This document shows positions 8,422 through 16,237 of a stretch of 33,979 bases of DNA, piece after piece. Location: contig CALDYC010000047.1 in assembly GCA_937941245.1 (NCBI GenBank), forward strand, positions 1-33,979, read 5' to 3'. This DNA is from an uncultured Acidimicrobiales bacterium. Its GTDB lineage: Bacteria; Actinomycetota; Acidimicrobiia; Acidimicrobiales; UBA10347. Every line of letters starts with the position of its first letter. The stretch's first letter is position 1. The notes beneath the pieces are model-generated. The model made no database searches, had not been told where the DNA came from, and saw nothing but the letters and a program-made list of their open reading frames with translations. The position numbers and the translations under genes are program-made.

Positions 8422-9629
8422 CCGCCGAACTCACGCTTCCGGCCGATGCGCTGGCAAATCAGGACCTGGCGAATAACGCCCAGTTGCGCTACATCGCATC
8501 TCAGGCCGCGGACTCACGGATCAACGTAGAGCTCGAAACCGAGGGTATGACCCTCAACATTGGACCGCAGCACCCTGCCACCCACGGAACGCTGCGTATC
8601 GTCGCCAAGCTCGACGGCGAACAGGTGATCGAAGCCCAACCAATCATGGGCTACATGCACCGCGGCTACGAGAAGCTCACTGAGGTGCGCACGTATCCTC
8701 AGGTGACCACGCTGATCAACCGCATCGACTGGGTCGGCAGCTTCGCGAACGAAGTGCCATTCATTCTTGCGGCTGAAGAGCTCATGGACGTCGAGGCCCC
8801 GCCCCGAGCGCAATGGATTCGTACCGCGTTGTTCGAGATGGGTCGCATTGCCAACATCATGTTGTTCCTCGGAGACATGGCGGTGCAACTCGGCGGTATC
8901 ACGGCGGTCTTCTATGCCTTCCGCGACCGCGAGTTCGTGCTTAACCAGATCGAGTCTGCAACCGGCGGTCGGTTCCACCCGAACTTCAACCGCATCGGTG
9001 GCATCAAGGATGATCTGCCTGCCGGATGGATCGAAGAGACAAAGTCCGCGATGGTCAAGGTCCGTGAGTTCTGCGACGAGATGGAAGATCTCGTCGTCGG
9101 GAACGAAATCTTCCAGAGCCGTTGCCGCGGCGTAGGCGTGATTCCCGCTGAACTTGCAAAGGAATACGGCCTAAGCGGCGCCAACCTGCGTGGCAGCGGC
9201 GTTGATTGGGACCTGCGGCGCGACGAACCGTCGCCGCTTGCCTGGAGCGAAATCGACTGGAAGGTCTGGACCCACCCTGACGGCGATTCGTTCAGCCGGT
9301 ATTGGGTCCGCCTGCAAGAGACTCGCGAAGCATCGCTCATGGTCGAGAAGTTGCTCGACAACCTGCCCGCTGGCCCGATCATGGCCAAGGTGCCCCGCAT
9401 CATCAAGGTGCCCGAGGGCGAATCGTACGTGCAGACCGAGAACCCACTCGGGGCAATGGGCTACTACGTCGTCAGTAAGGGTGAGCTGACACCGTTCCGG
9501 GTCAAAATCCGCACGGCGTCGTTCTCGAACATGTCAATCACGCCGTGGCTACTTGAGGGCGTATACGTGCCTGATATCGCCACGATTCTGGCTTCGCTGT
9601 ACTTCATCCTCGGAGATATCGACCGCTGA
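8418..9629 (+). CDS. nuoD: NADH-quinone oxidoreductase subunit D with an altered quinone pocket (second nuo cluster)
   Basis: NuoD, the 49-kDa-type subunit, forms most of the quinone-headgroup pocket against NuoB. The 403-residue protein has the signature GPQHPATHGTLRI with His52 and His56, then YMHRGYEK with Arg82, aligned with the arginine methylated by NDUFAF7 in mammals. The headgroup-binding tyrosine (Tyr87 of Thermus Nqo4, 49 residues after the second histidine) is Trp105 here, in NRIDWVGSF. The histidine-partner aspartate (Asp139 of Nqo4) is Gln157, in AVQLGG. Both codons read cleanly. The rest is well conserved, including RFHPNFNRIGGIKDDLP, so this is an intact gene. Its stop overlaps the nuoH start by one base, leaving no room for nuoE, nuoF or nuoG. 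Confidence 0.95.
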   Translation: MTAELTLPADALANQDLANNAQLRYIASQAADSRINVELETEGMTLNIGPQHPATHGTLRIVAKLDGEQVIEAQPIMGYMHRGYEKLTEVRTYPQVTTLINRIDWVGSFANEVPFILAAEELMDVEAPPRAQWIRTALFEMGRIANIMLFLGDMAVQLGGITAVFYAFRDREFVLNQIESATGGRFHPNFNRIGGIKDDLPAGWIEETKSAMVKVREFCDEMEDLVVGNEIFQSRCRGVGVIPAELAKEYGLSGANLRGSGVDWDLRRDEPSPLAWSEIDWKVWTHPDGDSFSRYWVRLQETREASLMVEKLLDNLPAGPIMAKVPRIIKVPEGESYVQTENPLGAMGYYVVSKGELTPFRVKIRTASFSNMSITPWLLEGVYVPDIATILASLYFILGDIDR

Positions 9630-10639
9630 TGCTCACTCCGCTTGCACTCGAGTTTGCCTACTGGCAAGAGACCATCGTCAAGATCGTCATCGGTCTGGTT
9701 GCGGTTCTTTTGCCCACTGGCGCGCTCGTCTACATGTTCTTGTTCAAGATGATGAGCTTTATGCAGAGCCGGCTCGGTCCTATGGAGACCGGCCCACACG
9801 GCGCAATGCAGCTGCTCGCCGAGTTCGGCAAGTTCTTGCAGAAAGAAGACATCTTTCCGTCCAAGGCTGATCGATGGGTCTTCGCCGCCGCACCGTTTGT
9901 TGTACTGGTGTCGACCTTCATGCTCGTGCTGGTGCTTCCGGGTGGGCCGAGCGCCTACTTCACTGACCTGTCGACCGGTATCTATTTCGCGCTAGCCGTG
10001 TCGTCGGTGTCGGTCATCGGCACGCTCATGGCTGGCTGGGGATCCAACTCGAAGTACGCACTGCTTGGCGGCTTGCGTGCCGCCGGACAGCTGATCGCCT
10101 ACGAGCTTCCACTCGTGCTCTCGGTAGTCGGTGTCGTCATCATGGCCGGCACCTTGAACCTGCGCGAGATCGTGCTGTCCCAGAGCGACTTCGGTATCTG
10201 GTTCATCATTCCGCAGTTCCTCGGCTTCTTGATCTATCTGATTGCAATCCAGGCTGAGCTGACCCAGCCGCCATTCGACATGCCTGTCGCTGAATCCGAA
10301 CTGGTGACCGGTTACCTCACCGAATATTCCGGCCTGCGGTTTCTGCTCTTCTTCATCGCGGAGTTCGCGACCGCTGCCATCTTCTCGGCAATCGGCGCAA
10401 CGCTCTTCCTTGGTGGTTGGACGATCCCGTTCGTTGACCCAACCGCCGAGTTCATGAACTACATCGGCCCGTTCGTGCTCGGTATCAAGATGATCGGCAT
10501 TGCATTCCTCATCTTCTGGTTCCGGGTCACCTACCCACGCTTCCGCGAAGATCAGCTGCAGCGGCTTGCCTGGAAATTTCTCATTCCTCTTGCGCTCTTC
10601 AACATCGTGGTGACCGCAGTGTTCAAGGTGGTGTTCTGA
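9629..10639 (+). CDS. nuoH: NADH-quinone oxidoreductase subunit H, divergent (second nuo cluster)
   Basis: NuoH/ND1 is the membrane subunit that joins the arms and holds the quinone entry and start of the proton path. The 336-residue protein is recognised by SRLGPMETGPHGAMQLLAEFGK, the DIFP segment, GLRAAGQLIAYELPL and the loop from residue 209. That loop normally reads AETNRxPFDLPEAESELV. Here it reads AELTQPPFDMPVAESELV, so the arginine is Gln213 and the first glutamate of the triad is Val220, while Asp217, Glu222 and Glu224 stay. Eight or so hydrophobic segments are seen. It is coupled to nuoD upstream (TGATG) and nuoI downstream (TGATG). Confidence 0.94.
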   Translation: MLTPLALEFAYWQETIVKIVIGLVAVLLPTGALVYMFLFKMMSFMQSRLGPMETGPHGAMQLLAEFGKFLQKEDIFPSKADRWVFAAAPFVVLVSTFMLVLVLPGGPSAYFTDLSTGIYFALAVSSVSVIGTLMAGWGSNSKYALLGGLRAAGQLIAYELPLVLSVVGVVIMAGTLNLREIVLSQSDFGIWFIIPQFLGFLIYLIAIQAELTQPPFDMPVAESELVTGYLTEYSGLRFLLFFIAEFATAAIFSAIGATLFLGGWTIPFVDPTAEFMNYIGPFVLGIKMIGIAFLIFWFRVTYPRFREDQLQRLAWKFLIPLALFNIVVTAVFKVVF

Positions 10640-11178
10640 TGCCCAAGATGCCCGGCATGATTGTTGGTCTTGGTGTGACAGCCAAGACGTTCTTCAAGAC
10701 GGTGTTTCCTGATGGACCGTTTTCGCCGCCATCACCATCGAAGGGTGCGCACACCGTCGCGTACCCCCACGTCAAAGAGGCGCCGCCTGACCGCGCCCGT
10801 GGCGTCATTGCATTGCACGACGAGAACTGCACGGCCTGCATGCTTTGCGCTCGCGAATGCCCAGATTGGTGCATCTACATCGAGGGTCACAAAGAGCTCG
10901 CTCCGCCTCGACGTGCCGGCGGTAAGCCCCGCCAGGCCAACAAGCTTGATCGTTTCGACATCGACTTCGCACTCTGCATGTACTGCGGTATCTGTGTCGA
11001 TGTCTGCCCATTCGATGCATTGTTCTGGAGTCCAGAGTTCGAGTTCAGCGAACTCAAACTCGCGGATCTGCTACACGACAAGGAACGTCTGGGTGACTGG
11101 ATGGAAACCGTCCCCGAGTTTGGTCCCTATGAAGCAGGCGCAGACCAGAAGGTCCGCAAGGTGCCGTCGACCTCATGA
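10639..11178 (+). CDS. nuoI: NADH-quinone oxidoreductase subunit I, 2x[4Fe-4S] ferredoxin (second nuo cluster)
   Basis: NuoI/TYKY carries clusters N6a and N6b, the wire that feeds N2. Two complete ferredoxin motifs are visible: CTACMLCARECP and CMYCGICVDVCP. The 179-residue protein has an N-terminal helix for membrane-surface attachment and a short acidic/basic C-terminal extension. Because nuoEFG are absent from the cluster, NuoI would be the surface where an electron donor (ferredoxin, another dehydrogenase, or NuoEFG made elsewhere) must dock. The ATG shares its A with the nuoH stop, and its stop overlaps nuoJ (ATGA). Confidence 0.95.
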   Translation: MPKMPGMIVGLGVTAKTFFKTVFPDGPFSPPSPSKGAHTVAYPHVKEAPPDRARGVIALHDENCTACMLCARECPDWCIYIEGHKELAPPRRAGGKPRQANKLDRFDIDFALCMYCGICVDVCPFDALFWSPEFEFSELKLADLLHDKERLGDWMETVPEFGPYEAGADQKVRKVPSTS

Positions 11179-11711
11179 CCACTGTGACCTTGATGACAAC
11201 CGCGCTCGGCGCGGTCGTGGCGCAAAACGTCTTCTTCTACATGATCGCTGCGATCATGGTTTTCGCCGCGCTCCGAGTGGTGACCTCAGACAACATCGTG
11301 CACGCTGCTCTGTACCTGGTCGTGGTCCTCGCTGGCGTTGCCGCACAATTTGTGCTGCTTGGCGCAGAATTTCTCGGCGTCACCCAGGTGCTGGTGTACA
11401 TCGGCGCGGTCGTAGTGCTGTTCCTGTTCGGCATCATGCTCACCCGAGCCAAGGTCGGTTCCGAAGCGAACCTCGATCATCAGAACCGCTGGCCGGCAAT
11501 CCTCACCGCAGTCATGCTTTTGCTCGTCATGGCCTACGCGGTCATCGACTTCGCTGGCGATGAAGAGATTGAGGTGATCAACGCTTCGCCCACGTCGGTG
11601 CAGGAAGTATCCGATGCGATCTTTAGCACCTACATCGTGGCTTTCGAAGCGATCTCGGTCTTGTTGCTTGCCGCATTGATCGGCGCAATCGTCGTGGCTC
11701 GGAAGGAGTAG
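11175..11711 (+). CDS. nuoJ: NADH-quinone oxidoreductase subunit J (second nuo cluster)
   Basis: This 178-residue membrane protein has five hydrophobic segments and the NuoJ/ND6 signature: ALRVVTSDNIVHAALYLVVVLAGVAAQFVLLGAEFLGVTQVLVYIGAVVVLFLFGIMLTRA, where the TM3 segment with VYIGAV is the part that refolds during turnover in complex I. It overlaps nuoI by four bases. Its last codons contain GGAAGGAG, a strong ribosome binding site for nuoK. Unlike the tail seen at the window start, it ends without an acidic extension. Confidence 0.93.
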   Translation: MTTVTLMTTALGAVVAQNVFFYMIAAIMVFAALRVVTSDNIVHAALYLVVVLAGVAAQFVLLGAEFLGVTQVLVYIGAVVVLFLFGIMLTRAKVGSEANLDHQNRWPAILTAVMLLLVMAYAVIDFAGDEEIEVINASPTSVQEVSDAIFSTYIVAFEAISVLLLAALIGAIVVARKE

Positions 11712-11715
11712 CACC

Positions 11716-12027
11716 ATGTATCTGGTCCAGTTCCTGCTGCTGTCATCGGTGTTGTTCTGCATCGGCGTGTACGGCGTGCTGGTGCGTCGCAACGCTGTGC
11801 TTGTGCTGATGTCGATTGAGCTCATTCTCAATGCCGTCAACATCAATTTCGTGGCATTTGGCGCCTACAACCGTGAGCTTGGCGCCGCCATTCCGGGCGA
11901 AGTGTTCGCTCTGTTCATCATCGCTGTCGCCGCTGCCGAGGTTGGCGTCGGCCTGGCAATGGTGCTCACGATCTACCGCAACCGCAAGAGCATCGACATT
12001 CACGAAGTCGATCTTCTCAAGGGCTGA
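11716..12027 (+). CDS. nuoK: NADH-quinone oxidoreductase subunit K (second nuo cluster)
   Basis: This 103-residue, three-helix subunit has the two conserved glutamates, Glu35 in IELILNAVNINF and Glu75 in AVAAAEVGVGLAMV. It is homologous to the first cluster's NuoK at 59-364 but differs at many positions, which suggests the two clusters are old paralogues or were acquired separately. The start is preceded by GGAAGGAG inside nuoJ at good spacing. The stop TGA overlaps the ATG of nuoL by one base. Confidence 0.95.
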   Translation: MYLVQFLLLSSVLFCIGVYGVLVRRNAVLVLMSIELILNAVNINFVAFGAYNRELGAAIPGEVFALFIIAVAAAEVGVGLAMVLTIYRNRKSIDIHEVDLLKG

Positions 12028-14567
12028 TGTTGATGACTTCACTGCTAGCCGCTGAAGAGGCGTCAGCCGCCATTCAGGCCGGGGGCTTTTTCCTCGAGAA
12101 CGTTTGGATCATTCCGGCCATCATGGCCACCTCGTTCGCGTGCATCTTGTTCTTCGGTAAACGCCTGCCCAAGGGCGGAAGCGAAATCGGCATCGCCGCC
12201 GTTCTGATCTGTTTCCTGTTGTCGCTCGTGACCGCTGGCCAATGGATCAGCGAAGTGAACCGCGCTGACAATTGCGTCGTTGCCCAACTCTCCGAAGACA
12301 AGTACATCTGTGCAGCGAGTGCCGATGGGGCAGGCGAATTCGCATCGGCAGTTGGATCGGCCGGCTCCGCGGTCGCTGCTGAGAATGACGTCCTGGTCGA
12401 CGCGGAAGGCGACGAAGGTCCCGCCAAGGGCGCTGGTCTCAAGCCCGTCATATCGAACCGCACCTGGTGGTCCAACGGCGGTATCAACTTCACCGTCGGA
12501 ACCATGGTCGACGGCCTGACGGTTGCGTTGCTCGTGGTCGTGTCTCTGGTGTCGACGTTGGTGCACATCTACAGCACCGACTATGTCGCCGGCGACCGGC
12601 GATTCACGCATTACTTCGCGTTCTTGTCGCTGTTCACCGCGGCAATGTTGTTCTTCGTCACCGCCGAGAACATTCTGCAGATGATTGTCGGATGGGAGCT
12701 GGTGGGTGTCTGCTCCTTTGCTCTGATTGGCCACTGGTGGGAAGACCAGTCCAACAGCGACGCCGCCCTCAAGGCCTTTCTCACCAACCGCGTCGGCGAC
12801 ATGGGTCTGCTGATCGGCATGATCATCTTGTTCTTCGCTTCGGGCGAGACCTGGTCGATTGTTGATATCAACAAGCTGGCGATCGAGCACACCACCAGCC
12901 ATACGCTGTTGTTGATCGCATCGCTGTGTTTGCTCGCAGCTGTTATGTCTAAATCCGGCCAGTTCTTTTTGCATACCTGGCTGCCCGATGCCATGGCTGG
13001 TCCAACACCGGTATCGGCTCTGATTCACGCGGCAACCATGGTTGTGGCTGGCATCTATCTCGTGGCCCGCCTGTACGGCGTGTTCTTCGAGGGTTTGTCC
13101 ATCGCCGGAAGCTCGCTGAATGCGCTTGCGCTCATCGGCGGAATCACGACGTTGGTCGGCGCGTCGCTGGCATTTGTGCAAGACGACATCAAGAAGGTGC
13201 TGGCGTATTCCACGATTAGCCAGCTCGGCTATATGGCGCTCGCTCTCGGCGTCGGTGCATGGACTGCAGCGATCTTCCACCTGTTCACCCACGCCTTCTT
13301 CAAAGCGTTGCTCTTCCTCGGCGCCGGTTCGGTCAGCCACTCGGTGCACAGCTTCAATATGAAGACGCATATGGGAGGCATGCGCAAGTTCATGCCGACC
13401 ACCTACAAGACCTTCCTGATCGGTTCGATTGCCCTTGCCGGGCTGCCGCCTCTCGCCGGCTTCTGGTCTAAGGACGAGATCCTCGTCGGTACCGGCGGAT
13501 GGGGATTCTTCGAAGGTAAGCCGCACAGCAACGGTGCCTACACCGTCATGTTGGTCATGGGCATGCTCACCGCAGCCATGACTGCTGCCTACATGACTCG
13601 AGTGATGTACCTGACGTTCTTCGGTGAGTTCCGGGGCGGGCACCATGATGATCACGACGATCACGGCCACGACGACGCTCACGCCCATCACGGCGACCCC
13701 CACGAATCTGGCCCTCGTATTCTTTGGCCGCTGCGCATCTTGGCGTTCCTCGCCGTGACCGTCGGCTTCTTGAACTTGCCGCCCGGATTTCTTGGGCTTC
13801 CCAAGGGCATCACCGAGCGCTTCGGTCACTACGTCGAACCGTCATCGGCAGCCAAGTACTTCCCGAAAATCAACCACGCTGACCCCAGCTGGTCGCTCGC
13901 GATCTTCTCGACGATCGTGGTATCGCTTGGCGTCGCCGCCGCCTACTTCTACTACTTCGTGCGGGTCAATCGTCAGAACCCGGCGGGTACCGAACTCGTC
14001 GGTGGGCCAACGTCACGGTTCGGTCTGCTTCGGGCAGGTCACACCATGCTCAAGAACAACTACTACCTCGACCACATCTACGACGGGGGTGCACCCGTTG
14101 GCGCCGCAGGCGCGACTGCGGTCGGTGCCCTGTTCGGTGTAGCAGCAGGCAGTGCGCTCGGCTTCTCGCTCGACAACGGACTCGATCAGTCATTTGTGCC
14201 ATCGCTTATCTGGGGCATCGTGCTCGGTGGGTCGGTCTTTGCGATCGTGTCCACCGCATTACGGACTGGGGTCGGCGCCGCCACCTTCGTTAAGCGGCCG
14301 TTGGCGTGGGCAACGAACTGGACCCACGAAAACGTTCTCGACGCCGCCGTGGACCAGGTCGGAATCCGTTCCGTCCAAGCCGCCGAAGTTGTTTACACCC
14401 GCATCGATCAAGGTGTGATCGATGGCACCGTCAATGCCGCCGGAAGCGGCTCGTCCGGTATCGGCGGCGAGCTACGCCGCATGACCACCGGCAAAGTCCA
14501 GCAATACGCAACCGTCATGTTCGCAGGTGCAATTGTGCTTGCGGGCCTGCTGATCATCGTCATCTGA
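12027..14567 (+). CDS. nuoL: Enlarged NADH-quinone oxidoreductase subunit L (second nuo cluster)
   Basis: The NuoL/ND5 core is intact: Glu224 in GWELVGVCSF, SKSGQFFLHTWLPDAM, DDIKKVLAYSTISQLGY, HAFFKALLFLGAGSV and FWSKDEIL. At 846 residues it is about 200 longer than usual. The TM5 glutamate lies 74 residues later than in the first cluster's NuoL because of an Ala/Gly/Asp-rich insert with two cysteines at about residues 75-150, probably on the outer face. A second insert at residues 539-559 is almost purely His and Asp. The C-terminal part, with the lateral helix and anchor (GTVNAAG, LRRMTTGKVQQYA), is also longer. ATG 12033 is an alternative start two codons in. Confidence 0.94.
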   Translation: MLMTSLLAAEEASAAIQAGGFFLENVWIIPAIMATSFACILFFGKRLPKGGSEIGIAAVLICFLLSLVTAGQWISEVNRADNCVVAQLSEDKYICAASADGAGEFASAVGSAGSAVAAENDVLVDAEGDEGPAKGAGLKPVISNRTWWSNGGINFTVGTMVDGLTVALLVVVSLVSTLVHIYSTDYVAGDRRFTHYFAFLSLFTAAMLFFVTAENILQMIVGWELVGVCSFALIGHWWEDQSNSDAALKAFLTNRVGDMGLLIGMIILFFASGETWSIVDINKLAIEHTTSHTLLLIASLCLLAAVMSKSGQFFLHTWLPDAMAGPTPVSALIHAATMVVAGIYLVARLYGVFFEGLSIAGSSLNALALIGGITTLVGASLAFVQDDIKKVLAYSTISQLGYMALALGVGAWTAAIFHLFTHAFFKALLFLGAGSVSHSVHSFNMKTHMGGMRKFMPTTYKTFLIGSIALAGLPPLAGFWSKDEILVGTGGWGFFEGKPHSNGAYTVMLVMGMLTAAMTAAYMTRVMYLTFFGEFRGGHHDDHDDHGHDDAHAHHGDPHESGPRILWPLRILAFLAVTVGFLNLPPGFLGLPKGITERFGHYVEPSSAAKYFPKINHADPSWSLAIFSTIVVSLGVAAAYFYYFVRVNRQNPAGTELVGGPTSRFGLLRAGHTMLKNNYYLDHIYDGGAPVGAAGATAVGALFGVAAGSALGFSLDNGLDQSFVPSLIWGIVLGGSVFAIVSTALRTGVGAATFVKRPLAWATNWTHENVLDAAVDQVGIRSVQAAEVVYTRIDQGVIDGTVNAAGSGSSGIGGELRRMTTGKVQQYATVMFAGAIVLAGLLIIVI

Positions 14568-14579
14568 GGATTCTTCGAC

Positions 14580-16235
14580 ATGGAAGCATTTCTTGACGAC
14601 TGGGGCTTGACCCTCGTCACATTCACACCACTCATCGGTGCGCTGGTCATGATGGCCGTCCCGAAAGAGAACGAGTCGTTCCACAAGATGGTTGCCCTTG
14701 GCACCACTTTGGTCGCCGCGTTCCTCGGAGCGCTCCTGCTGGTGAACTTCGACTTCGATGCGGCAGGTGAGCTGCAATACGTCGTCGACAAGTCCTGGAT
14801 CGACGTGATCAACAGCCGGTACATCGTCGGTTTGGACGGCATATCGCTGCCGTTGCTGCTGCTGTCGCTCGGCGTGGTGCCCCTCTGCATGATCTATTCG
14901 TTCGGGCATTTCCCCGAGCCGCACAACCCGAAGACCTTTTTGTCACTGATTCTGGTCCTCGAAACGGGCATGCTCGGCTCGTTCATCGCTCAGGACCTGA
15001 TCCTCTTCTTCGTGTTCTTCGAAGTTGTGTTGCTGCCGATGTTCTTCCTGATCGGTGTGTGGGGCGGCGACGACCGCCGCTACGCATCGCTGAAGTTCTT
15101 CCTGTACACGCTGTTCGGATCGGCTCTCATGCTGATCAGCTTCCTCGCGTTGTTCTTCCTGTCTGACGGCACGGTCGCCACCGAAGCAGCGCCAACGGTG
15201 AACACGTTTGACATGCGAGCGCTCTCTACCGGCGCTACATCGGTGATTGCCCGCGGCGCCCAGCTATGGATCTTCGGAGGCATGTTCATTGGCTTCGGCG
15301 TCAAGGTGCCGATGTTCCCGTTCCACACTTGGCTGCCCGATGCCCACACCCAGGCACCCACGGTGGGCTCGGTCATTCTGGCGGCGGTGCTTCTCAAACT
15401 CGGCACCTACGGATTCGTTCGTATCGCGATCCCATTCCTGCCCGAAGCCGCTGCCGCATGGGCTCCGGTGATTGGTCTGCTCGCAGTCATCGGAATCATC
15501 TACGGAGCGCTTGGCTGCCTTGCCCAAAGCGACATGAAGCGACTGATTGCATTCTCGTCGGTTGCCCATATGGGCTTTGTCATGCTCGGCATTTCGACGC
15601 TCACCGACTTCGGTATCAACGCCGCGGTCTTCGGTATGGTCTCGCACGGTCTGATCACCGGCATGTTGTTCTTTGTCGCCGGCTCGATGAAGGACCGCTA
15701 CCACACGCTCGACATGACACGTCTTGGCGGTTTGTTGGTGCAGGCCCCCAAGATGGGTTGGATACTGGGCTTCGCCTCGATGGCGTCTCTTGGTCTTCCC
15801 GGTCTTGCGGGCTTCTGGGGCGAATTCCCGGCGATCCTTGCCGCCTACAATCCTGCCGAAATACTGTCGGCGAACGTCTGGCGGGCATACATGATCGTCG
15901 CTGCTCTCGGCACCGTGCTGGCAGCGGGCTACCTGCTGTGGATGTTGCAAAAGACCGCCTTTGGCACGCCGACCGAAGAGTTTGAACACGATCCGCACAT
16001 CAACGACGTGAACCGCTTCGAATGGATTTCGTGGTCGCCGTTGCTCATACTCATCGTCGTCTTTGGCTTCTATCCGAACCTGATCTTTGATCTGACCGAC
16101 CCGGCGGTTATCAAGTCGCTCCAGGTCGAAGGCCTTGGCGGCGCCGCTGGCGACTGTTTGAGCCTGGCTAAGGCCGCAGGCGAGCAGTGCTTCGCTGACC
16201 TGCGTGACGCAGTCGGCTCGGCAGCTGGTAACTGA
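14580..16235 (+). CDS. nuoM: NADH-quinone oxidoreductase subunit M (second nuo cluster)
   Basis: This 551-residue NuoM/ND4 subunit has Glu148 in VFFEVVLLPMFFLIG, VKVPMFPFHTWLPDAHTQAPT, LKLGTYGFVRI, DMKRLIAFSSVAHMGF and the TM12 glutamate in GFWGEFPAI. It lacks the Asp/His-rich tail of the first NuoM and ends instead in a short helix-like segment with two cysteines (GDCLSLAKAAGEQCFADL). GAGG eight to nine bases before the ATG serves as ribosome binding site. It follows nuoL by 12 bases and precedes nuoN by two. Confidence 0.95.
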   Translation: MEAFLDDWGLTLVTFTPLIGALVMMAVPKENESFHKMVALGTTLVAAFLGALLLVNFDFDAAGELQYVVDKSWIDVINSRYIVGLDGISLPLLLLSLGVVPLCMIYSFGHFPEPHNPKTFLSLILVLETGMLGSFIAQDLILFFVFFEVVLLPMFFLIGVWGGDDRRYASLKFFLYTLFGSALMLISFLALFFLSDGTVATEAAPTVNTFDMRALSTGATSVIARGAQLWIFGGMFIGFGVKVPMFPFHTWLPDAHTQAPTVGSVILAAVLLKLGTYGFVRIAIPFLPEAAAAWAPVIGLLAVIGIIYGALGCLAQSDMKRLIAFSSVAHMGFVMLGISTLTDFGINAAVFGMVSHGLITGMLFFVAGSMKDRYHTLDMTRLGGLLVQAPKMGWILGFASMASLGLPGLAGFWGEFPAILAAYNPAEILSANVWRAYMIVAALGTVLAAGYLLWMLQKTAFGTPTEEFEHDPHINDVNRFEWISWSPLLILIVVFGFYPNLIFDLTDPAVIKSLQVEGLGGAAGDCLSLAKAAGEQCFADLRDAVGSAAGN

Positions 16236-16237
16236 AC

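Noticed and set aside
12063-13829. Long open frame on the minus strand (588 codons) opposite nuoL
   Set aside because: It is the antisense shadow of a strongly conserved GC-rich gene, has a His/Asp/Gln/Arg-heavy composition with no domain, and no promoter or ribosome binding site.
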